59,332 nt of DNA from Falsiroseomonas sp. (GTDB taxonomy: Bacteria > Pseudomonadota > Alphaproteobacteria > Acetobacterales > Acetobacteraceae). Made by a program: the position numbers and the translations under genes. The notes beneath the pieces were generated by a model. It did not search any database, had not been told where the DNA came from, and worked only from the letters and a program-made list of their open reading frames with translations. Of the stretch, positions 43,076-52,855 are shown one piece after another. The stretch is taken from NCBI RefSeq assembly GCF_030695085.1, contig NZ_JAUYTS010000194.1, positions 1 through 59,332 on the forward strand. The letters are read 5' to 3'. The stretch's first letter is position 1; each line of letters opens with the position of its first letter.

Positions 43076-45757
43076 TCAGAACCGCCGCAGCAGGCGATCG
43101 ATATAGTCCAGTTCCTCCTGCGGACGGGTCCGCTCGGCGCCGCGTTTGCGTAGTTCCTCCTGTATGCGGCGGGTGCGGAGCAATTCGGCCTCGTCCGGCA
43201 CGCGGGTGTCGCTGCCATTATCCTGTGCGCCGGGGGCCTCCCGGCTGCGGCGGCCGAGCGGGTCGCGGCCGGGGCCCTGGCCCTGCGCATTCTCCTGCCC
43301 GCCTTCCTGCCCGCCCTCGCCCTGGCCCTGGCCCTGGCCGAACATCTCGCCTTCACCCTCGCCCTCACCCTCCCCTTCCCCCGGCTCGCCCTGGCCGAAC
43401 TGGCGCTGCATCTGCTGCGCCATCTGGCGGCCACCTTCCTGCAATTCGCGGATCGCGGTCTGCTGCGGGGTGCGGGCATCGCCGCCCTGGGCCAGCGCCT
43501 CCTGCGCCTCCCGCATCGCCTGGTCGGCGCGGCCGAGCGGGGTGGGGATTTCGCCGGTCAGATCGCCGAATTGCTGCATCACCTCGCCGAGCGCGCGGCG
43601 CAGCGCGCGCTGGGTCATCGCCTCCCGCGCCGCCTCGGTGCGGGTCTCGGCCTCCGCGGGGTTGGGCTGGGCCGCGGGTGGTTCCGGCTGCTGCGGCGGG
43701 CGGGACCAGGGGGCGCGGTTCTGCAACTGCCGGGCGCGGCGCTCGGCCTCCTGCCGCTGCGCCTCGGCCTCGGCACGGCGGTGGCCGCTATCCAGCATCT
43801 GGGTCTGGCGGCGCACCATGTCCTGCACCACGCCCATCTGCTGCTGGCCGCGCTGGCGCTGCTGGCGGTTACGCTCCGCCGCCTCATTCTGCGGGGTGCG
43901 GCCTTCCTCCAGCGCGCGGAGCATTTCCTCCAGCTCCGCCAGCTCCCGCTCGGCATCCTGCGGGCGCTGTTCGCGGTTGGCGTCGCGCATGCGGTCGGTG
44001 CGGCGTTCCAGGTCGCGGCGGTCCATCAGGCGGTTCTGCGGGTCGGTGGTCATCGCCTCCGCGTTTTCCTGCTGCAACCGCTCGGCCAGCGCTTCCAGAT
44101 GCTGGCGGATGGCGTCGCGCAGTTCCTGGATGCGCCGATCGGTCTCCGCCCGCTGCTCCTGGGCCTGACGTTCCTGTTCCTGGGCCTGTTCGGGTGTCCG
44201 GTCCTGCTGTTCCGCCTGTTCCCGCTCCGCCTGTTCGCGAAGCTGCTGCTCCAGTGCCTCACGCAGTTCGGCGCGGGCCTGTTCCAGGGCGCGGGCGGTG
44301 CGGTCGGCGCGGCCTTCCTCCAGCGCCAGGGCGGTTTCCCACATCAGTTCCTGCACCTCGTCCACCGCCTGTGGCCGTTGGTCGCGCTGCAGGCGATGCC
44401 GCGCGGAGCGCAGCGCCAGGAAGGTGGTGGTGTCGTGTTCGAAGGCCTCCGGCGCGCCGGAAAGCCGGTCCAGCTCCGCCCGCGCCCCCCGCCGCGCGGT
44501 CGGGTCCAGCGACAGCGCCTTGCGGAGCGTGATCAGCGCCACCGCCACCGGATGGGTGAAGGCACGTTCCGGCAGCGTCACGCGGGCGGGGTCGGAGCGA
44601 CCCTCCTGCCCTGCGCCGTCCCGCGCCAGAAGCTGCACCTCCACCTCCAGCCCGGCCCAGGGATGCGCGGAAAGGTCGGGGCCGGCGATGCCGGTCGCCT
44701 CACGCGGCTGCACGCTGGGCAGGTTGATGTCGATCGCATGGGCCGGCGCCTGTGGCCGTGCCGCCAGGCGGAATTCCGCCACCACCCCGGCCAGGCCCCA
44801 ATCATCCGCCGCCTGCCAGGGCAGGCGCAGCGCCAGGCCGCGCGGGGCGCGGGCGGGTGCATCAGTGAAGCGGGCGGTCGGTGGCTGGTCCGCCTGCACG
44901 GTCAGGGACCAGCCGGCCACTTCGGACCCGCCGCGGCGGATCGCCATCCGGGCGCCCTGGTCGAGCCGCGCTTCCGCCGCCCAGGATTGCGCATCGAGGG
45001 CGCGGAACGGCGTCGCCTCCGCACCGAGCTGCAATTCGGGCGCGCCACCGCTACCACCCGAGAGCGCCACCTGAAGCCGGCTGCCCTGCGGCACCGTCAC
45101 CTCGCCGCCGGCGAGGTCCAGGAAGATCGGCGCGGCGTTGGTATAAGCCGGCGGCGTTACCCAGGCTTCCAGCCGCAGGCCAGGCGCCGCAACGGCCAGG
45201 CCGAATTCCGGCACCAGGGCGCGGCGCAGCCGTTCCGGCGCCTCGGCCCCCGCCACCACCAGGGCCGCACCCAGCGCCAGGCCCAGCCCGGCGCGCAGCG
45301 CGATCGGGTCCCGCTTCGCCAGCCCCGGCCGTGGCAGGCCGACGCGCAGGCTTTGGATGGAGGCGGTGGCGCGGCGGCGATGCGCTTCCCACACCGCCAG
45401 CGCCACGGGGTCATTCCCCGCCGGCCGGTCCGCCAGCGCGGCGAGTGGCCGGTGGGCGAGGCCGGAGGCCGCCTCCAGCCGCCGGTCGGCCTCCGCCGGG
45501 CGGGGCACCGACAGGCCGCGAAAGCCGCGGATCCCGGCGTAGATGGCGGCCAGGAGGAAGAAGAAGGTCAGGAAGGGCCGCAGCCAGGATGGCAGCAGCA
45601 GCGGCAGGCCGAGCAGCGCCACCAGCAGGAACAGGCCCACCACGCCAAGCGGCGGCCACAAGGCCGGCCAGAGCCGTTCCCAGCCCAGCGCCAGCCGCGC
45701 CAGAAGCCGGCGCCGCGGCAAAGCGCGAAGCGGGGAAGCCTCGCGCCGGCCGCTCAT
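43076..45757 (-). CDS. TIGR02302 family (DUF4175) membrane protein
   Basis: 893 residues. Two membrane spans lie near residues 30-70 (VVGLFLLVALLGLPLLLPSWLRPFLTFFFLLAAIYAG), with a further span near 155. A large periplasmic part follows with a TPPAYTNAAPIFLDLAGGEVTVPQGS-type beta domain, then ~350 residues of Gln/Glu/Arg-rich coiled coil. A GEGEGEGEGE low-complexity stretch (near 795-805) precedes the tail DYIDRLLRRF. The function is unknown; the gene follows lysA in most alphaproteobacteria, and here overlaps it by 4 bases (ATGA at 45754-45757). The repetitive Gly-Glu codons are prone to slippage. Confidence 0.9.
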   Translation of the reverse strand: MSGRREASPLRALPRRRLLARLALGWERLWPALWPPLGVVGLFLLVALLGLPLLLPSWLRPFLTFFFLLAAIYAGIRGFRGLSVPRPAEADRRLEAASGLAHRPLAALADRPAGNDPVALAVWEAHRRRATASIQSLRVGLPRPGLAKRDPIALRAGLGLALGAALVVAGAEAPERLRRALVPEFGLAVAAPGLRLEAWVTPPAYTNAAPIFLDLAGGEVTVPQGSRLQVALSGGSGGAPELQLGAEATPFRALDAQSWAAEARLDQGARMAIRRGGSEVAGWSLTVQADQPPTARFTDAPARAPRGLALRLPWQAADDWGLAGVVAEFRLAARPQAPAHAIDINLPSVQPREATGIAGPDLSAHPWAGLEVEVQLLARDGAGQEGRSDPARVTLPERAFTHPVAVALITLRKALSLDPTARRGARAELDRLSGAPEAFEHDTTTFLALRSARHRLQRDQRPQAVDEVQELMWETALALEEGRADRTARALEQARAELREALEQQLREQAEREQAEQQDRTPEQAQEQERQAQEQRAETDRRIQELRDAIRQHLEALAERLQQENAEAMTTDPQNRLMDRRDLERRTDRMRDANREQRPQDAERELAELEEMLRALEEGRTPQNEAAERNRQQRQRGQQQMGVVQDMVRRQTQMLDSGHRRAEAEAQRQEAERRARQLQNRAPWSRPPQQPEPPAAQPNPAEAETRTEAAREAMTQRALRRALGEVMQQFGDLTGEIPTPLGRADQAMREAQEALAQGGDARTPQQTAIRELQEGGRQMAQQMQRQFGQGEPGEGEGEGEGEGEMFGQGQGQGEGGQEGGQENAQGQGPGRDPLGRRSREAPGAQDNGSDTRVPDEAELLRTRRIQEELRKRGAERTRPQEELDYIDRLLRRF

Positions 45758-47097
45758 GCGGCGAACCACTCCGGCAGTCGCTGGCCGGCCAGCAGCGCGT
45801 CCTGGGTCTGGCGTTCACGGACCGTGGCGAAACGGTCGCCATCGACCAGCACTTCGGCGGCCAGGGGCCGGTTGTTGTAGGTGCTGCTCATCGACGCGCC
45901 GTAGGCTCCCGCATCCAGGAATGCCACGAGGCTACCCGGTTCCAGCCGTGGAAGGCCACGGTTTCGCGCAAAGGTGTCCCCGCTTTCGCAGATCGGCCCG
46001 ACCACATCGGCCGGGGCTGTCTGGGCGGTGAAATCCGCGGGCGCGACCGGGAGGAGGCCGTGCCAGGCGTCATACATCGCCGGCCGCACCAGGTCGTTCA
46101 TCGCCGCATCCAGCACCACGAAGCGGCGCTCGGCGCCCTGCTTCTGCAGGATGACGGAGGCAAGCAGCACGCCGGCCGGCCCGGCGATCCAGCGGCCGGG
46201 CTCCACCATCAGCTCCACGCCCAGATTGCCCAGCGTCGCCTGGATGGCGCCGGCGAGCGCCGCCGGCTGTGGCGCAGGCTCGTCCCGGTAGGGAATGCCG
46301 AGGCCGCCACCGCAATCGACCCGCTCCACATTCAGCCCCTGGGCGCGCAGCGTGCGGACCAGATCGGCCAGATGCCCATAGGCGATGCGGTAGGCGGAGA
46401 CGCCGGCGGTGATCTGGCTGCCGATATGCACGGCGACGCCGATCGGCTGGATGCCGGGCAGGCTGGACATGCGGGCGTAAAGCGCGGGGGCGTCGCCGAT
46501 GGCAATGCCGAACTTGTTCTCCGACTTGCCGGTGGTGATCTTGGCGTGGGTCTTGGCATCCACATCCGGGTTCACCCGCAGCGCCACGCGGGCGGTGCGG
46601 CCCATGCCAGCGGCGATGGCGGAGATCATCTCCACCTCCTCCGCGCTTTCGGCGTTGATCTGCTGGATGTCCTCGGCCAGTGCCAGGCGGATTTCTGCGA
46701 GTGTCTTGCCGACGCCGGAGAAGACGATGTGGGCGGCGGGGATGCCGGCGGCGCGGGCGGCACGCAGCTCACCCTCACTGACCACATCGGCGCCGGCCCC
46801 AGCCTGCCCCAGGGTCCGCAGCACGGCCAGGTTCGGGTTGGCCTTCACCGCGAAATGCACCTGCGCGCCGAGCCGCGCGTCATCCAGCGCGGATTGCAGC
46901 GCGGCCAGTCGGCGGCGCAGCGTATTGGCGGAGTAGACCCATGTGGGCGTGCCAACGGCGGCGGCGATGCGCGCCAGCGGCACCTCCTCCATCATCAGCC
47001 CGGCCAGCGGGTCCATGCGGAGATGCGGGCGGAGGGCGAGCAGCTCGGCGAAGCTGGGGTCGGAATCCGGGTGAAGCTGGGGTGCGGGTGCGGCCAT
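45754..47097 (-). CDS. lysA: Diaminopimelate decarboxylase
   Basis: A 447-residue PLP alanine-racemase-fold enzyme giving L-lysine from meso-diaminopimelate. The PLP lysine is K85 in VHFAVKANPNLAVLR. HIGSQI and CGGGLGIPYRDE bind the phosphate, EPGRWIAGPAG binds substrate, and GPICESGDTFA supplies the catalytic cysteine from the other subunit. ATG 47097 (MAAPAPQLHPDSD) was chosen; the frame extends upstream without a supported start. Normally follows argH-lptM directly; here an HWE kinase gene on the opposite strand lies between. Confidence 0.97.
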   Translation of the reverse strand: MAAPAPQLHPDSDPSFAELLALRPHLRMDPLAGLMMEEVPLARIAAAVGTPTWVYSANTLRRRLAALQSALDDARLGAQVHFAVKANPNLAVLRTLGQAGAGADVVSEGELRAARAAGIPAAHIVFSGVGKTLAEIRLALAEDIQQINAESAEEVEMISAIAAGMGRTARVALRVNPDVDAKTHAKITTGKSENKFGIAIGDAPALYARMSSLPGIQPIGVAVHIGSQITAGVSAYRIAYGHLADLVRTLRAQGLNVERVDCGGGLGIPYRDEPAPQPAALAGAIQATLGNLGVELMVEPGRWIAGPAGVLLASVILQKQGAERRFVVLDAAMNDLVRPAMYDAWHGLLPVAPADFTAQTAPADVVGPICESGDTFARNRGLPRLEPGSLVAFLDAGAYGASMSSTYNNRPLAAEVLVDGDRFATVRERQTQDALLAGQRLPEWFAA

Positions 47098-47397
47098 GAC
47101 CCTATTCTGGGGGCGCGGCCGGCACACGCCAAGCGCCACCCGTGCTACAGTTACGAAGACGGCGCCGACACCGGCCACGGACGCCAAATGGAATGAACGG
47201 CCCATGCTGTTGATACGACATGGCACCGATGCGCCGGATTTCGCGATGGCACGACGAAACGCCAGCGAAGCTCGCCGCGCATCCGCGCCCGGAGCCTACA
47301 CGGACGACCGCGCGCTGCTGCGTCCACTGGCAGACCGCCGGCAAGGCAAGGCCAGGCGCGGCACGCCGGCGGCCACACCTGGCAGGGTGCGGTAGGG
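47098..47397. other. 300-base gap between lysA and the HWE kinase
   Basis: Divergent intergenic region that should hold the lysA promoter (minus strand) and the kinase promoter (plus strand). A plus-strand frame is open across it, but its Arg/Ala-rich translation has no family features or ribosome site. No clear -35/-10 pair was recognised for either gene, and no GGAAC-type EcfG promoter with a matching -10 was found. Confidence 0.4.
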
Positions 47398-49416
47398 GTG
47401 GCACCGCAGGGTCTGGGCATCCTTGCCGGGGGTGGCGAACTGGGCGCGCTGATGCGCCAGCGCGACTGGGCGGCAACTCCGCTCGGCGACCCTTCGACCT
47501 GGCCGCAGTCACTCCGCTCCGCGCTGTCCACCTGCCTCAATTCACGGGCGGTGAGCGCCATTTACTGGGGTCCGGAGTTCTACCTTCTCTACAACGAGGC
47601 CTATCGGCCGTTCCTCGGCAGCCGGCACCCCTGGGCGCTCGGGCGGACCATGCAGGAGGTCTGGCCCACCTTGTGGCAATCGCTCACCACCGCCGCGCGC
47701 CAGGTCCATGAGACCGGCGAGGGCGTGGTCGCGGAGGACCAGCGCCTGCTGATGGAACGCGATGGCGGGCTGGACGAGACGTTCTGGACCTACAGCTTCG
47801 CCCCGATCCGGGACGAGACGGGGAAGGTGGCCGGCATCTTCCTCACGGCCCTGAGCACCACCGAGCGGAACCTTGCCGAGCGGCGACAGGCATTCCGGCT
47901 CTCGCTCGATGAGCGGCTGCGGGACCTCGCCGCGCCAGCCCCCATCCTCGCGGAGATGAGCAGGTCGCTGGGCCTGCATCTCGGCGTCGGCGAGGTGGCC
48001 TATGCCGATGTGGAGCCGGACGGCGCCTTCGCCACGATCACACAGGCCTGGACCGATGACGGCGCACCGCGCAGCGCCGCTTTGGTCCAGAACGGCTGCC
48101 ACAGGCTGGATGATTACGGCCCGGCCCTCGTCGCGGAGCTGCGGCGGGGGCGAATCGTGGCGATCCCGGATGTGCGCCAGGACCCGCGCACCTGCGCGGC
48201 GGAGACGCTGGCCGCCCTCGACCGGATCTCCGTCGCCGCGCTCCTCAATGTTCCGCTGATGAAGGCGGGGCAGATGGTGGCGATCCTGGCCGTCCATCAT
48301 GCCACGCCGCGTGCCTGGACCCGTGGCGAGATCGCCCTGGTCGGGGAGGTCGTGGCGCGAAGCTGGGACGCCGTGGAACGCGTGCGGGCCGAGGCGGCGC
48401 TGCGGGTGAGCGAGGAGCGGCTGCAGCTCGCGCTCGGCGCCTCCGGCATGGTCGGGCTGTTCGACTGGCACATTCCGGAGGATCTCCTTTACCCCGATGA
48501 GCGCTTCGCCCGCGTCTTCGGGGTGGATGCGGCGCGTGCGGCCAACGGCGTGCCGCACGCTGAATTCGTGCAGGCCATGCATCCGGATGATCGCCTTCGT
48601 GTCCAGGCCGCCATCGGCCGCGCGGTCGAGACCGGTGAGCCCTATGACGTCGAATATCGCGTGCTGCAGCCCGACGGCGGGTCGCGCTGGCTGCATGTGC
48701 GCGGCCGTTGCCTGCGCAATGCGGCGGGCGAGCCGATGCGCTTCCCCGGCACGGCAGTGGATATCCATGCCCGCAAACTGGCCGAGGAGCGGCAGGCGCT
48801 GCTATCGCGGGAAGTGGACCACCGGGCCAAGAACGCGCTCGCGGTGGTGCAGGCCGCGCTGCGCCTGACGCGGGCGCCGGACCTGCCCAGCTATGTGAAG
48901 GCCATCACCGGGCGGGTCGCGGCGCTGGCGCGGGCGCAGACGATGCTGGCGAACGAGGCATGGGCCGGGGCCGATCTGCGCACCATGCTGGCCGCCGAGA
49001 TGGATGCCTTCATGATCCGCGGGCCGGAGGGCGCGCCGCGCGCCACCCTGGATGGACCGGCCGTGGCCTTGCCCGCCGGCGCCGCGCAGCCCCTGGCGAT
49101 CGTGGCGCACGAACTGGCCACCAACGCGATGAAGCACGGCGCGCTCTCCACGGCGGCCGGGCGCGTCACGGTGCGATGGACGCGCGATGATGAGCCATTG
49201 GGGACGTTGCGGCTTCGCTGGGCCGAAACGGGCGGACCGCCGATCCTGTCCGAACCGGCGCGGCGCGGCTTCGGGTCCCGCGTCCTGGCCGGCGTGGTGC
49301 ATGGGCAGCTCGGCGGGTCCCTGCTGCTGACCTGGCACGAGACCGGTCTGGTCTGCGACATCAGCCTGCCCCTGGCTCGGATCGCCGGCATCCCCGCCAG
49401 CGACCTCGCCATGTAG
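47398..49416 (+). CDS. HWE-family sensor histidine kinase with PAS and GAF domains
   Basis: 672 residues, cytosolic. PAS 1 (~40-155, SAIYWGPEFYLLYNEAYRPFLG) is followed by GAF (~165-320, with LDRISVAALLNVPLMKAGQMVAILAVHH). PAS 2 is at ~330-465 (GLFDWHIPEDLLYPDERFARVFG). The kinase part has the H box EVDHRAKNALAVVQA, N box AHELATNAMKHGALS, the W-x-E feature LRWAETGG, and GFGSRVL. HWE/HisKA_2 kinases often feed single-domain or PhyR-type regulators of stress responses. None is adjacent, so it is an orphan kinase. Start: GTG 47398. It breaks the usual argH-lptM-lysA continuity. Confidence 0.92.
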   Translation: MAPQGLGILAGGGELGALMRQRDWAATPLGDPSTWPQSLRSALSTCLNSRAVSAIYWGPEFYLLYNEAYRPFLGSRHPWALGRTMQEVWPTLWQSLTTAARQVHETGEGVVAEDQRLLMERDGGLDETFWTYSFAPIRDETGKVAGIFLTALSTTERNLAERRQAFRLSLDERLRDLAAPAPILAEMSRSLGLHLGVGEVAYADVEPDGAFATITQAWTDDGAPRSAALVQNGCHRLDDYGPALVAELRRGRIVAIPDVRQDPRTCAAETLAALDRISVAALLNVPLMKAGQMVAILAVHHATPRAWTRGEIALVGEVVARSWDAVERVRAEAALRVSEERLQLALGASGMVGLFDWHIPEDLLYPDERFARVFGVDAARAANGVPHAEFVQAMHPDDRLRVQAAIGRAVETGEPYDVEYRVLQPDGGSRWLHVRGRCLRNAAGEPMRFPGTAVDIHARKLAEERQALLSREVDHRAKNALAVVQAALRLTRAPDLPSYVKAITGRVAALARAQTMLANEAWAGADLRTMLAAEMDAFMIRGPEGAPRATLDGPAVALPAGAAQPLAIVAHELATNAMKHGALSTAAGRVTVRWTRDDEPLGTLRLRWAETGGPPILSEPARRGFGSRVLAGVVHGQLGGSLLLTWHETGLVCDISLPLARIAGIPASDLAM

Positions 49417-49477
49417 GGCACCCCGGCGCTGCGACCGGGATGCACAGCCGGGTCAGCGCCTGGGTAGGTGTGCCGCG

Positions 49478-49603
49478 TCAGCGGCTCGGATAGGTCCGTG
49501 GGTGGGTGATGGCCTCCGCCGGGCCGGGCGGGCGGATGCCGCCGGCGCGGCCGCAGGCGGCCAGGGTCCCGGCCACCAGCAGCAGGGCGATGAACAGCCT
49601 CAT
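49478..49603 (-). CDS. lptM: Small lipoprotein LptM (YifL-type)
   Basis: A 41-residue lipoprotein. The leader is [17 protein letters not shown], with lipobox L-A-A-C17. The short mature part starts CGRAGG and continues [19 protein letters not shown]. LptM proteins begin CG-x-x-G- and help assembly and disulphide maturation of the LptD outer-membrane translocon. Its ATG overlaps the argH stop by 4 bases and a good AGGAG lies in the argH end. The argH-lptM-lysA order is typical, which supports the call despite the short length. Confidence 0.85.
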   Translation of the reverse strand: MRLFIALLLVAGTLAACGRAGGIRPPGPAEAITHPRTYPSR

Positions 49604-50994
49604 GCGAGCTTCTCCTGCCATTCGGCGGCCATCCGCGCCACATTCGCCGGCGCCGTGCCGCCGAAGGAGGTGCGGGACCGGACGGAGGCATCCACCGTCA
49701 GCACATCGAAGACGCCCTGGCTGATGCGCGGTTCCACCTGCTGCATCTGGGCGAGGCTGAGGCCCGCGAGGTCCACCCCCGCCGCCTCCGCCATCGCCAC
49801 CAGCTTGCCGGTCACATGGTGGGCGTCGCGGAAGGGGAATTTCAGCTCCCGCACCAGCCAATCCGCCAGATCCGTCGCGGTGGAGAAGCCGGCCCCGGCG
49901 GCGATTTTCAGCCGCTCCGGCTGCGGCTGCATGTCCCGCACCATCCCGCCGGTTGCGGCCAGGCACAGGGCCAGGGTCTCGGCGGCATCAAAAATGCCTT
50001 CCTTGTCCTCCTGCATGTCCTTGCCATAGGTCAGCGCCAGGCCCTTCAGCACGGTCAGCATGCCGACCAGGGCGCCGAACACCCGCCCGGTCTTGCCCCG
50101 CACAAGCTCCGCCGCATCCGGATTGCGCTTCTGGGGCATGATGGAGCTGCCGGTGGTGAAGGCATCCGACAGCTTCACGAAGCCGAAATAGGGGTTGGTC
50201 CAGATCACCACCTCCTCCGCCAGCCGCGACAGATGCGTCACGCACATCGCGCAGGCGAACAGGAACTCGGCGGCGAAATCGCGCGATGCCACCGCATCCA
50301 GGCTGTTCCGCATCGGCCCGTCGAAGCCGAGTGCCGCGGCCGTCATGTGCCGGTCGATCGGGAAGCCGGTGCCGCACAACGCGGCGGAGCCCAGCGGGCT
50401 TTCATTCAACCGCTTGCGGCAATCGGCCAGCCTTCCGCGGTCGCGGGACAGCATCTCGACATAGGCCAGCAGGTGGTGGCCGAAGGTGGTGGGCTGGGCG
50501 GGCTGCAAATGGGTGAAGCCGGGCATCACGGTGCCGGCATGTTCCGCGGCACGGGCGACCAGCGCCCGCATCACATCCGCAATCTGACGGTCCAGCCCAT
50601 CGATCGCGTCCCGCGTCCACAGCCGGACATCCAGCGCCACCTGGTCGTTGCGGCTGCGCGCGGTGTGCAGGCGCTTGCCGGCCTCGCCGATGCGCTCCGT
50701 CAGCCGCGCCTCGATATTCATGTGGATATCTTCCAGCGCGTCGCTGAAGACGAACTGCCCCGAATCGATCTCCTCGGCGATATCCGCGAGGCCCTGGCGG
50801 ATCGAAGCCTCGTCCTCCGCGCTGATGATCCCTACATGCTTCAGCATGGCCGCATGGGCTAGACTGCCGGAGATGTCCTGGCGCCACATCTTGCGGTCGA
50901 AGCCGATGCTGGCATTGATCTCCCGCATGATGGCGGAGGGGCCTTCGGCATAACGCCCACCCCAGAGGTCATGGCTCGCACGCGGTTCGGTCAC
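49600..50994 (-). CDS. argH: Argininosuccinate lyase
   Basis: A 464-residue fumarase/aspartase-superfamily enzyme for the last step of arginine synthesis. Signature segments are [14 protein letters not shown] at the N-terminus, [41 protein letters not shown], and the catalytic loop [21 protein letters not shown]. The start is GTG 50994, since no ATG precedes the conserved LWGGR. No ribosome site is evident. Divergent from tlpA, whose start is only 17 bases away. The 3' end is fused to lptM by an ATGA overlap. Confidence 0.97.
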   Translation of the reverse strand: MTEPRASHDLWGGRYAEGPSAIMREINASIGFDRKMWRQDISGSLAHAAMLKHVGIISAEDEASIRQGLADIAEEIDSGQFVFSDALEDIHMNIEARLTERIGEAGKRLHTARSRNDQVALDVRLWTRDAIDGLDRQIADVMRALVARAAEHAGTVMPGFTHLQPAQPTTFGHHLLAYVEMLSRDRGRLADCRKRLNESPLGSAALCGTGFPIDRHMTAAALGFDGPMRNSLDAVASRDFAAEFLFACAMCVTHLSRLAEEVVIWTNPYFGFVKLSDAFTTGSSIMPQKRNPDAAELVRGKTGRVFGALVGMLTVLKGLALTYGKDMQEDKEGIFDAAETLALCLAATGGMVRDMQPQPERLKIAAGAGFSTATDLADWLVRELKFPFRDAHHVTGKLVAMAEAAGVDLAGLSLAQMQQVEPRISQGVFDVLTVDASVRSRTSFGGTAPANVARMAAEWQEKLA

Positions 50995-51011
50995 GGAGGA
51001 GGTCTTTCGAA

Positions 51012-51599
51012 GTGCTATGGAAATCCGGCAGCCGCCGCACCCTGCTGGGGACCGCGACCGGCGCGACCCTACTCGCCACGACGGGGGCACGCCAAGCGGC
51101 AGCCAGCAACGGCCTGCAACGCATGGTCGAACACCCGGCGCCGCAACCCCTGCCCGAGGGCCTGTCCTTCACCGATGCCGAGGGAAGGCCCTTCGGCTTC
51201 GAGGCGTTTCGCGGCAAGGCGCTGGTGGTGAATTTCTGGGCCACCTGGTGCCCGCCCTGCGTCGCCGAGATGCCGGCGCTGGACCGCCTGCACGCCATGG
51301 TGGCCCGCGACGGGATCGAGGTGCTGGCCCTTTCCAACGACCGCGGCGGCCGCGCCCAGGTGGAGCCCTTCTACCAGCGCACCAACCTGCGCCACATGGC
51401 CATCTGGCTGGACCCTCGCGGCGCCACCGGCCGGGCGTTGGCCGTGCGGGTGCTGCCCACCACCATCCTGATCGACCGGCGCGGCCTGGAAGTGGCCCGC
51501 CTGATGGGGGAGGCCGAATGGGACCAGCCGGAGGTTGTCGCCGCCATCCGGCGGTTGACCCGCACCCCGGCCAGCGCTGAAACCAGCACTCGCACCTGA
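51012..51599 (+). CDS. tlpA: TlpA-like thiol-disulphide oxidoreductase
   Basis: A 195-residue thioredoxin-fold protein. The N-terminus ([25 protein letters not shown]) looks like a Tat or Sec leader. The redox motif is W-C80-P-P-C83 ([20 protein letters not shown]), and the cis-proline segment is [12 protein letters not shown]. TlpA works in the periplasm, reducing partners such as cytochrome oxidase assembly factors. The start is GTG 51012, with GGAGGAGG 9 bases upstream. Pairing of tlpA divergent from argH is common in alphaproteobacteria. Confidence 0.93.
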   Translation: MLWKSGSRRTLLGTATGATLLATTGARQAAASNGLQRMVEHPAPQPLPEGLSFTDAEGRPFGFEAFRGKALVVNFWATWCPPCVAEMPALDRLHAMVARDGIEVLALSNDRGGRAQVEPFYQRTNLRHMAIWLDPRGATGRALAVRVLPTTILIDRRGLEVARLMGEAEWDQPEVVAAIRRLTRTPASAETSTRT

Positions 51600-51617
51600 T
51601 TTTAGGACCACTGCGCC

Positions 51618-52853
51618 ATGACTGATTTCGCCACGCGGCTCGACAGGCTGGCAGCGCTTGCCGTGAAGGTGGGGCTGAACCTGCAGCCGGGGCAGGAGCT
51701 GGTGATGACCAGCCCGGTGGAGGCCCTGCCCCTGGTGCGCCGCATCGCGGTGCATGCCTACCAGGCCGGCGCCACGCTGGTGACGCCGCTGATCGGCGAT
51801 GACGAGGTGGCGCTAGCCCGCTACCGCCACGCAGCGCCGGAGGCCTTCGATGTCGCCCCCGGCTGGCTGTTCGAGGGCATGGCCCAGGCCTTCCGGGGTA
51901 ACGCCGCACGCCTGGCGGTCGTCGGCGAAAGCCCGACGCTGCTGGCGGGCCAGGACCCGGAAAAGGTGGCCCGGTCCAACCGCGCACGCTCCATCGCCTA
52001 TCGCCCGGCGCTGGAGCTGATCACCAGCTTCGCCATCAACTGGAACCTGGTCCCCGCCTCCACGCCGGGCTGGGCGCGGGAGGTGTTTCCAGGGCTGCCG
52101 GAGGAGGAGGCCGTCGCGAAGCTGTGGGACGCGATCTTCGCCGCCTGCCGCGTCGATGTGGCGGACCCGGTGGCGGAATGGGCGGCGCACAATGCCCGCC
52201 TGCATGCGCGCACGACCTATCTGAACAACAAGGATTTTCTCGAACTGCGCTATCGCGGGCCGGGCACGGAGCTGACGCTCGGCCTGGCCGATGGGCATCT
52301 GTGGGCGGGCGGAGCGGAGCCGGCGAAGAACGGCATCACCTGCAATCCGAACATCCCGACCGAGGAGGTCTTCACCACGCCGCACCGGCTGCGCGTGCAC
52401 GGCACCGTGCGCTCCACCAAGCCGCTGGCTTACGCGGGCACGCTGATCGAGGACATCGTGGTGCGCTTCGAGGAGGGCCGCATCGTCGAGGCGCATGCCT
52501 CCAAGGGCCAGGAAGTGCTGCGCAAGGTGCTGGAGACGGATGAGGGTGCGGCGCGGCTGGGCGAGGTGGCGCTGGTGCCGCATTCCTCGCCGATCTCGGC
52601 CAGCGGCCTGCTGTTCCGCAACACGCTGTTCGACGAGAACGCCGCCAGCCACATCGCCTTGGGCCAGGCCTATACCACCTGCCTGCGGGATGCGGCGGGG
52701 GTGCCGATGGAAAGGCTGGCGGCACGCGGCGCCAATGCGTCTCTGATCCATATCGACTGGATGATCGGCAGCGCCGAGCTGGATGTGGATGGCGTGACGA
52801 AGGATGGCGCGGTGGAGCCGCTGATGCGCGGCGGGGAATTCGTGGCGGTTTGA
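51618..52853 (+). CDS. M29-family aminopeptidase
   Basis: A 411-residue metallo-aminopeptidase (AmpS/PepS/AP-T family). The N-terminal half has LAALAVKVGLNLQPGQELVMTSPVEALPLVRRI. The C-terminal catalytic half has ADGHLWAGGAE, NIPTEEVFTTPHRLRVHGTV (metal-binding Glu and His), GLLFRNTLFDENAASHIALGQAY (His), and LIHIDWMIGSAELDVDG (His/Asp). It begins 18 bases after tlpA on the same strand, so cotranscription is possible. Confidence 0.94.
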   Translation: MTDFATRLDRLAALAVKVGLNLQPGQELVMTSPVEALPLVRRIAVHAYQAGATLVTPLIGDDEVALARYRHAAPEAFDVAPGWLFEGMAQAFRGNAARLAVVGESPTLLAGQDPEKVARSNRARSIAYRPALELITSFAINWNLVPASTPGWAREVFPGLPEEEAVAKLWDAIFAACRVDVADPVAEWAAHNARLHARTTYLNNKDFLELRYRGPGTELTLGLADGHLWAGGAEPAKNGITCNPNIPTEEVFTTPHRLRVHGTVRSTKPLAYAGTLIEDIVVRFEEGRIVEAHASKGQEVLRKVLETDEGAARLGEVALVPHSSPISASGLLFRNTLFDENAASHIALGQAYTTCLRDAAGVPMERLAARGANASLIHIDWMIGSAELDVDGVTKDGAVEPLMRGGEFVAV

Positions 52854-52855
52854 CT

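Noticed and set aside
43330..43385. GC-rich repeats coding Gly-Glu and Gly-Gln in the TIGR02302 gene
   Set aside because: Low-complexity linkers of this kind are usual for the family and do not indicate a separate repeat element.
43571..45880. 769-codon plus-strand open frame opposite the TIGR02302 gene
   Set aside because: Its repeated Leu/Arg/Gln blocks mirror the coiled-coil codons of the real gene. There is no ribosome site or domain.
47096..47395. Possible 99-residue protein upstream of the HWE kinase
   Set aside because: It overlaps the lysA start region, has no recognisable domain or Shine-Dalgarno, and reads as random Arg/Ala/Thr-rich sequence.
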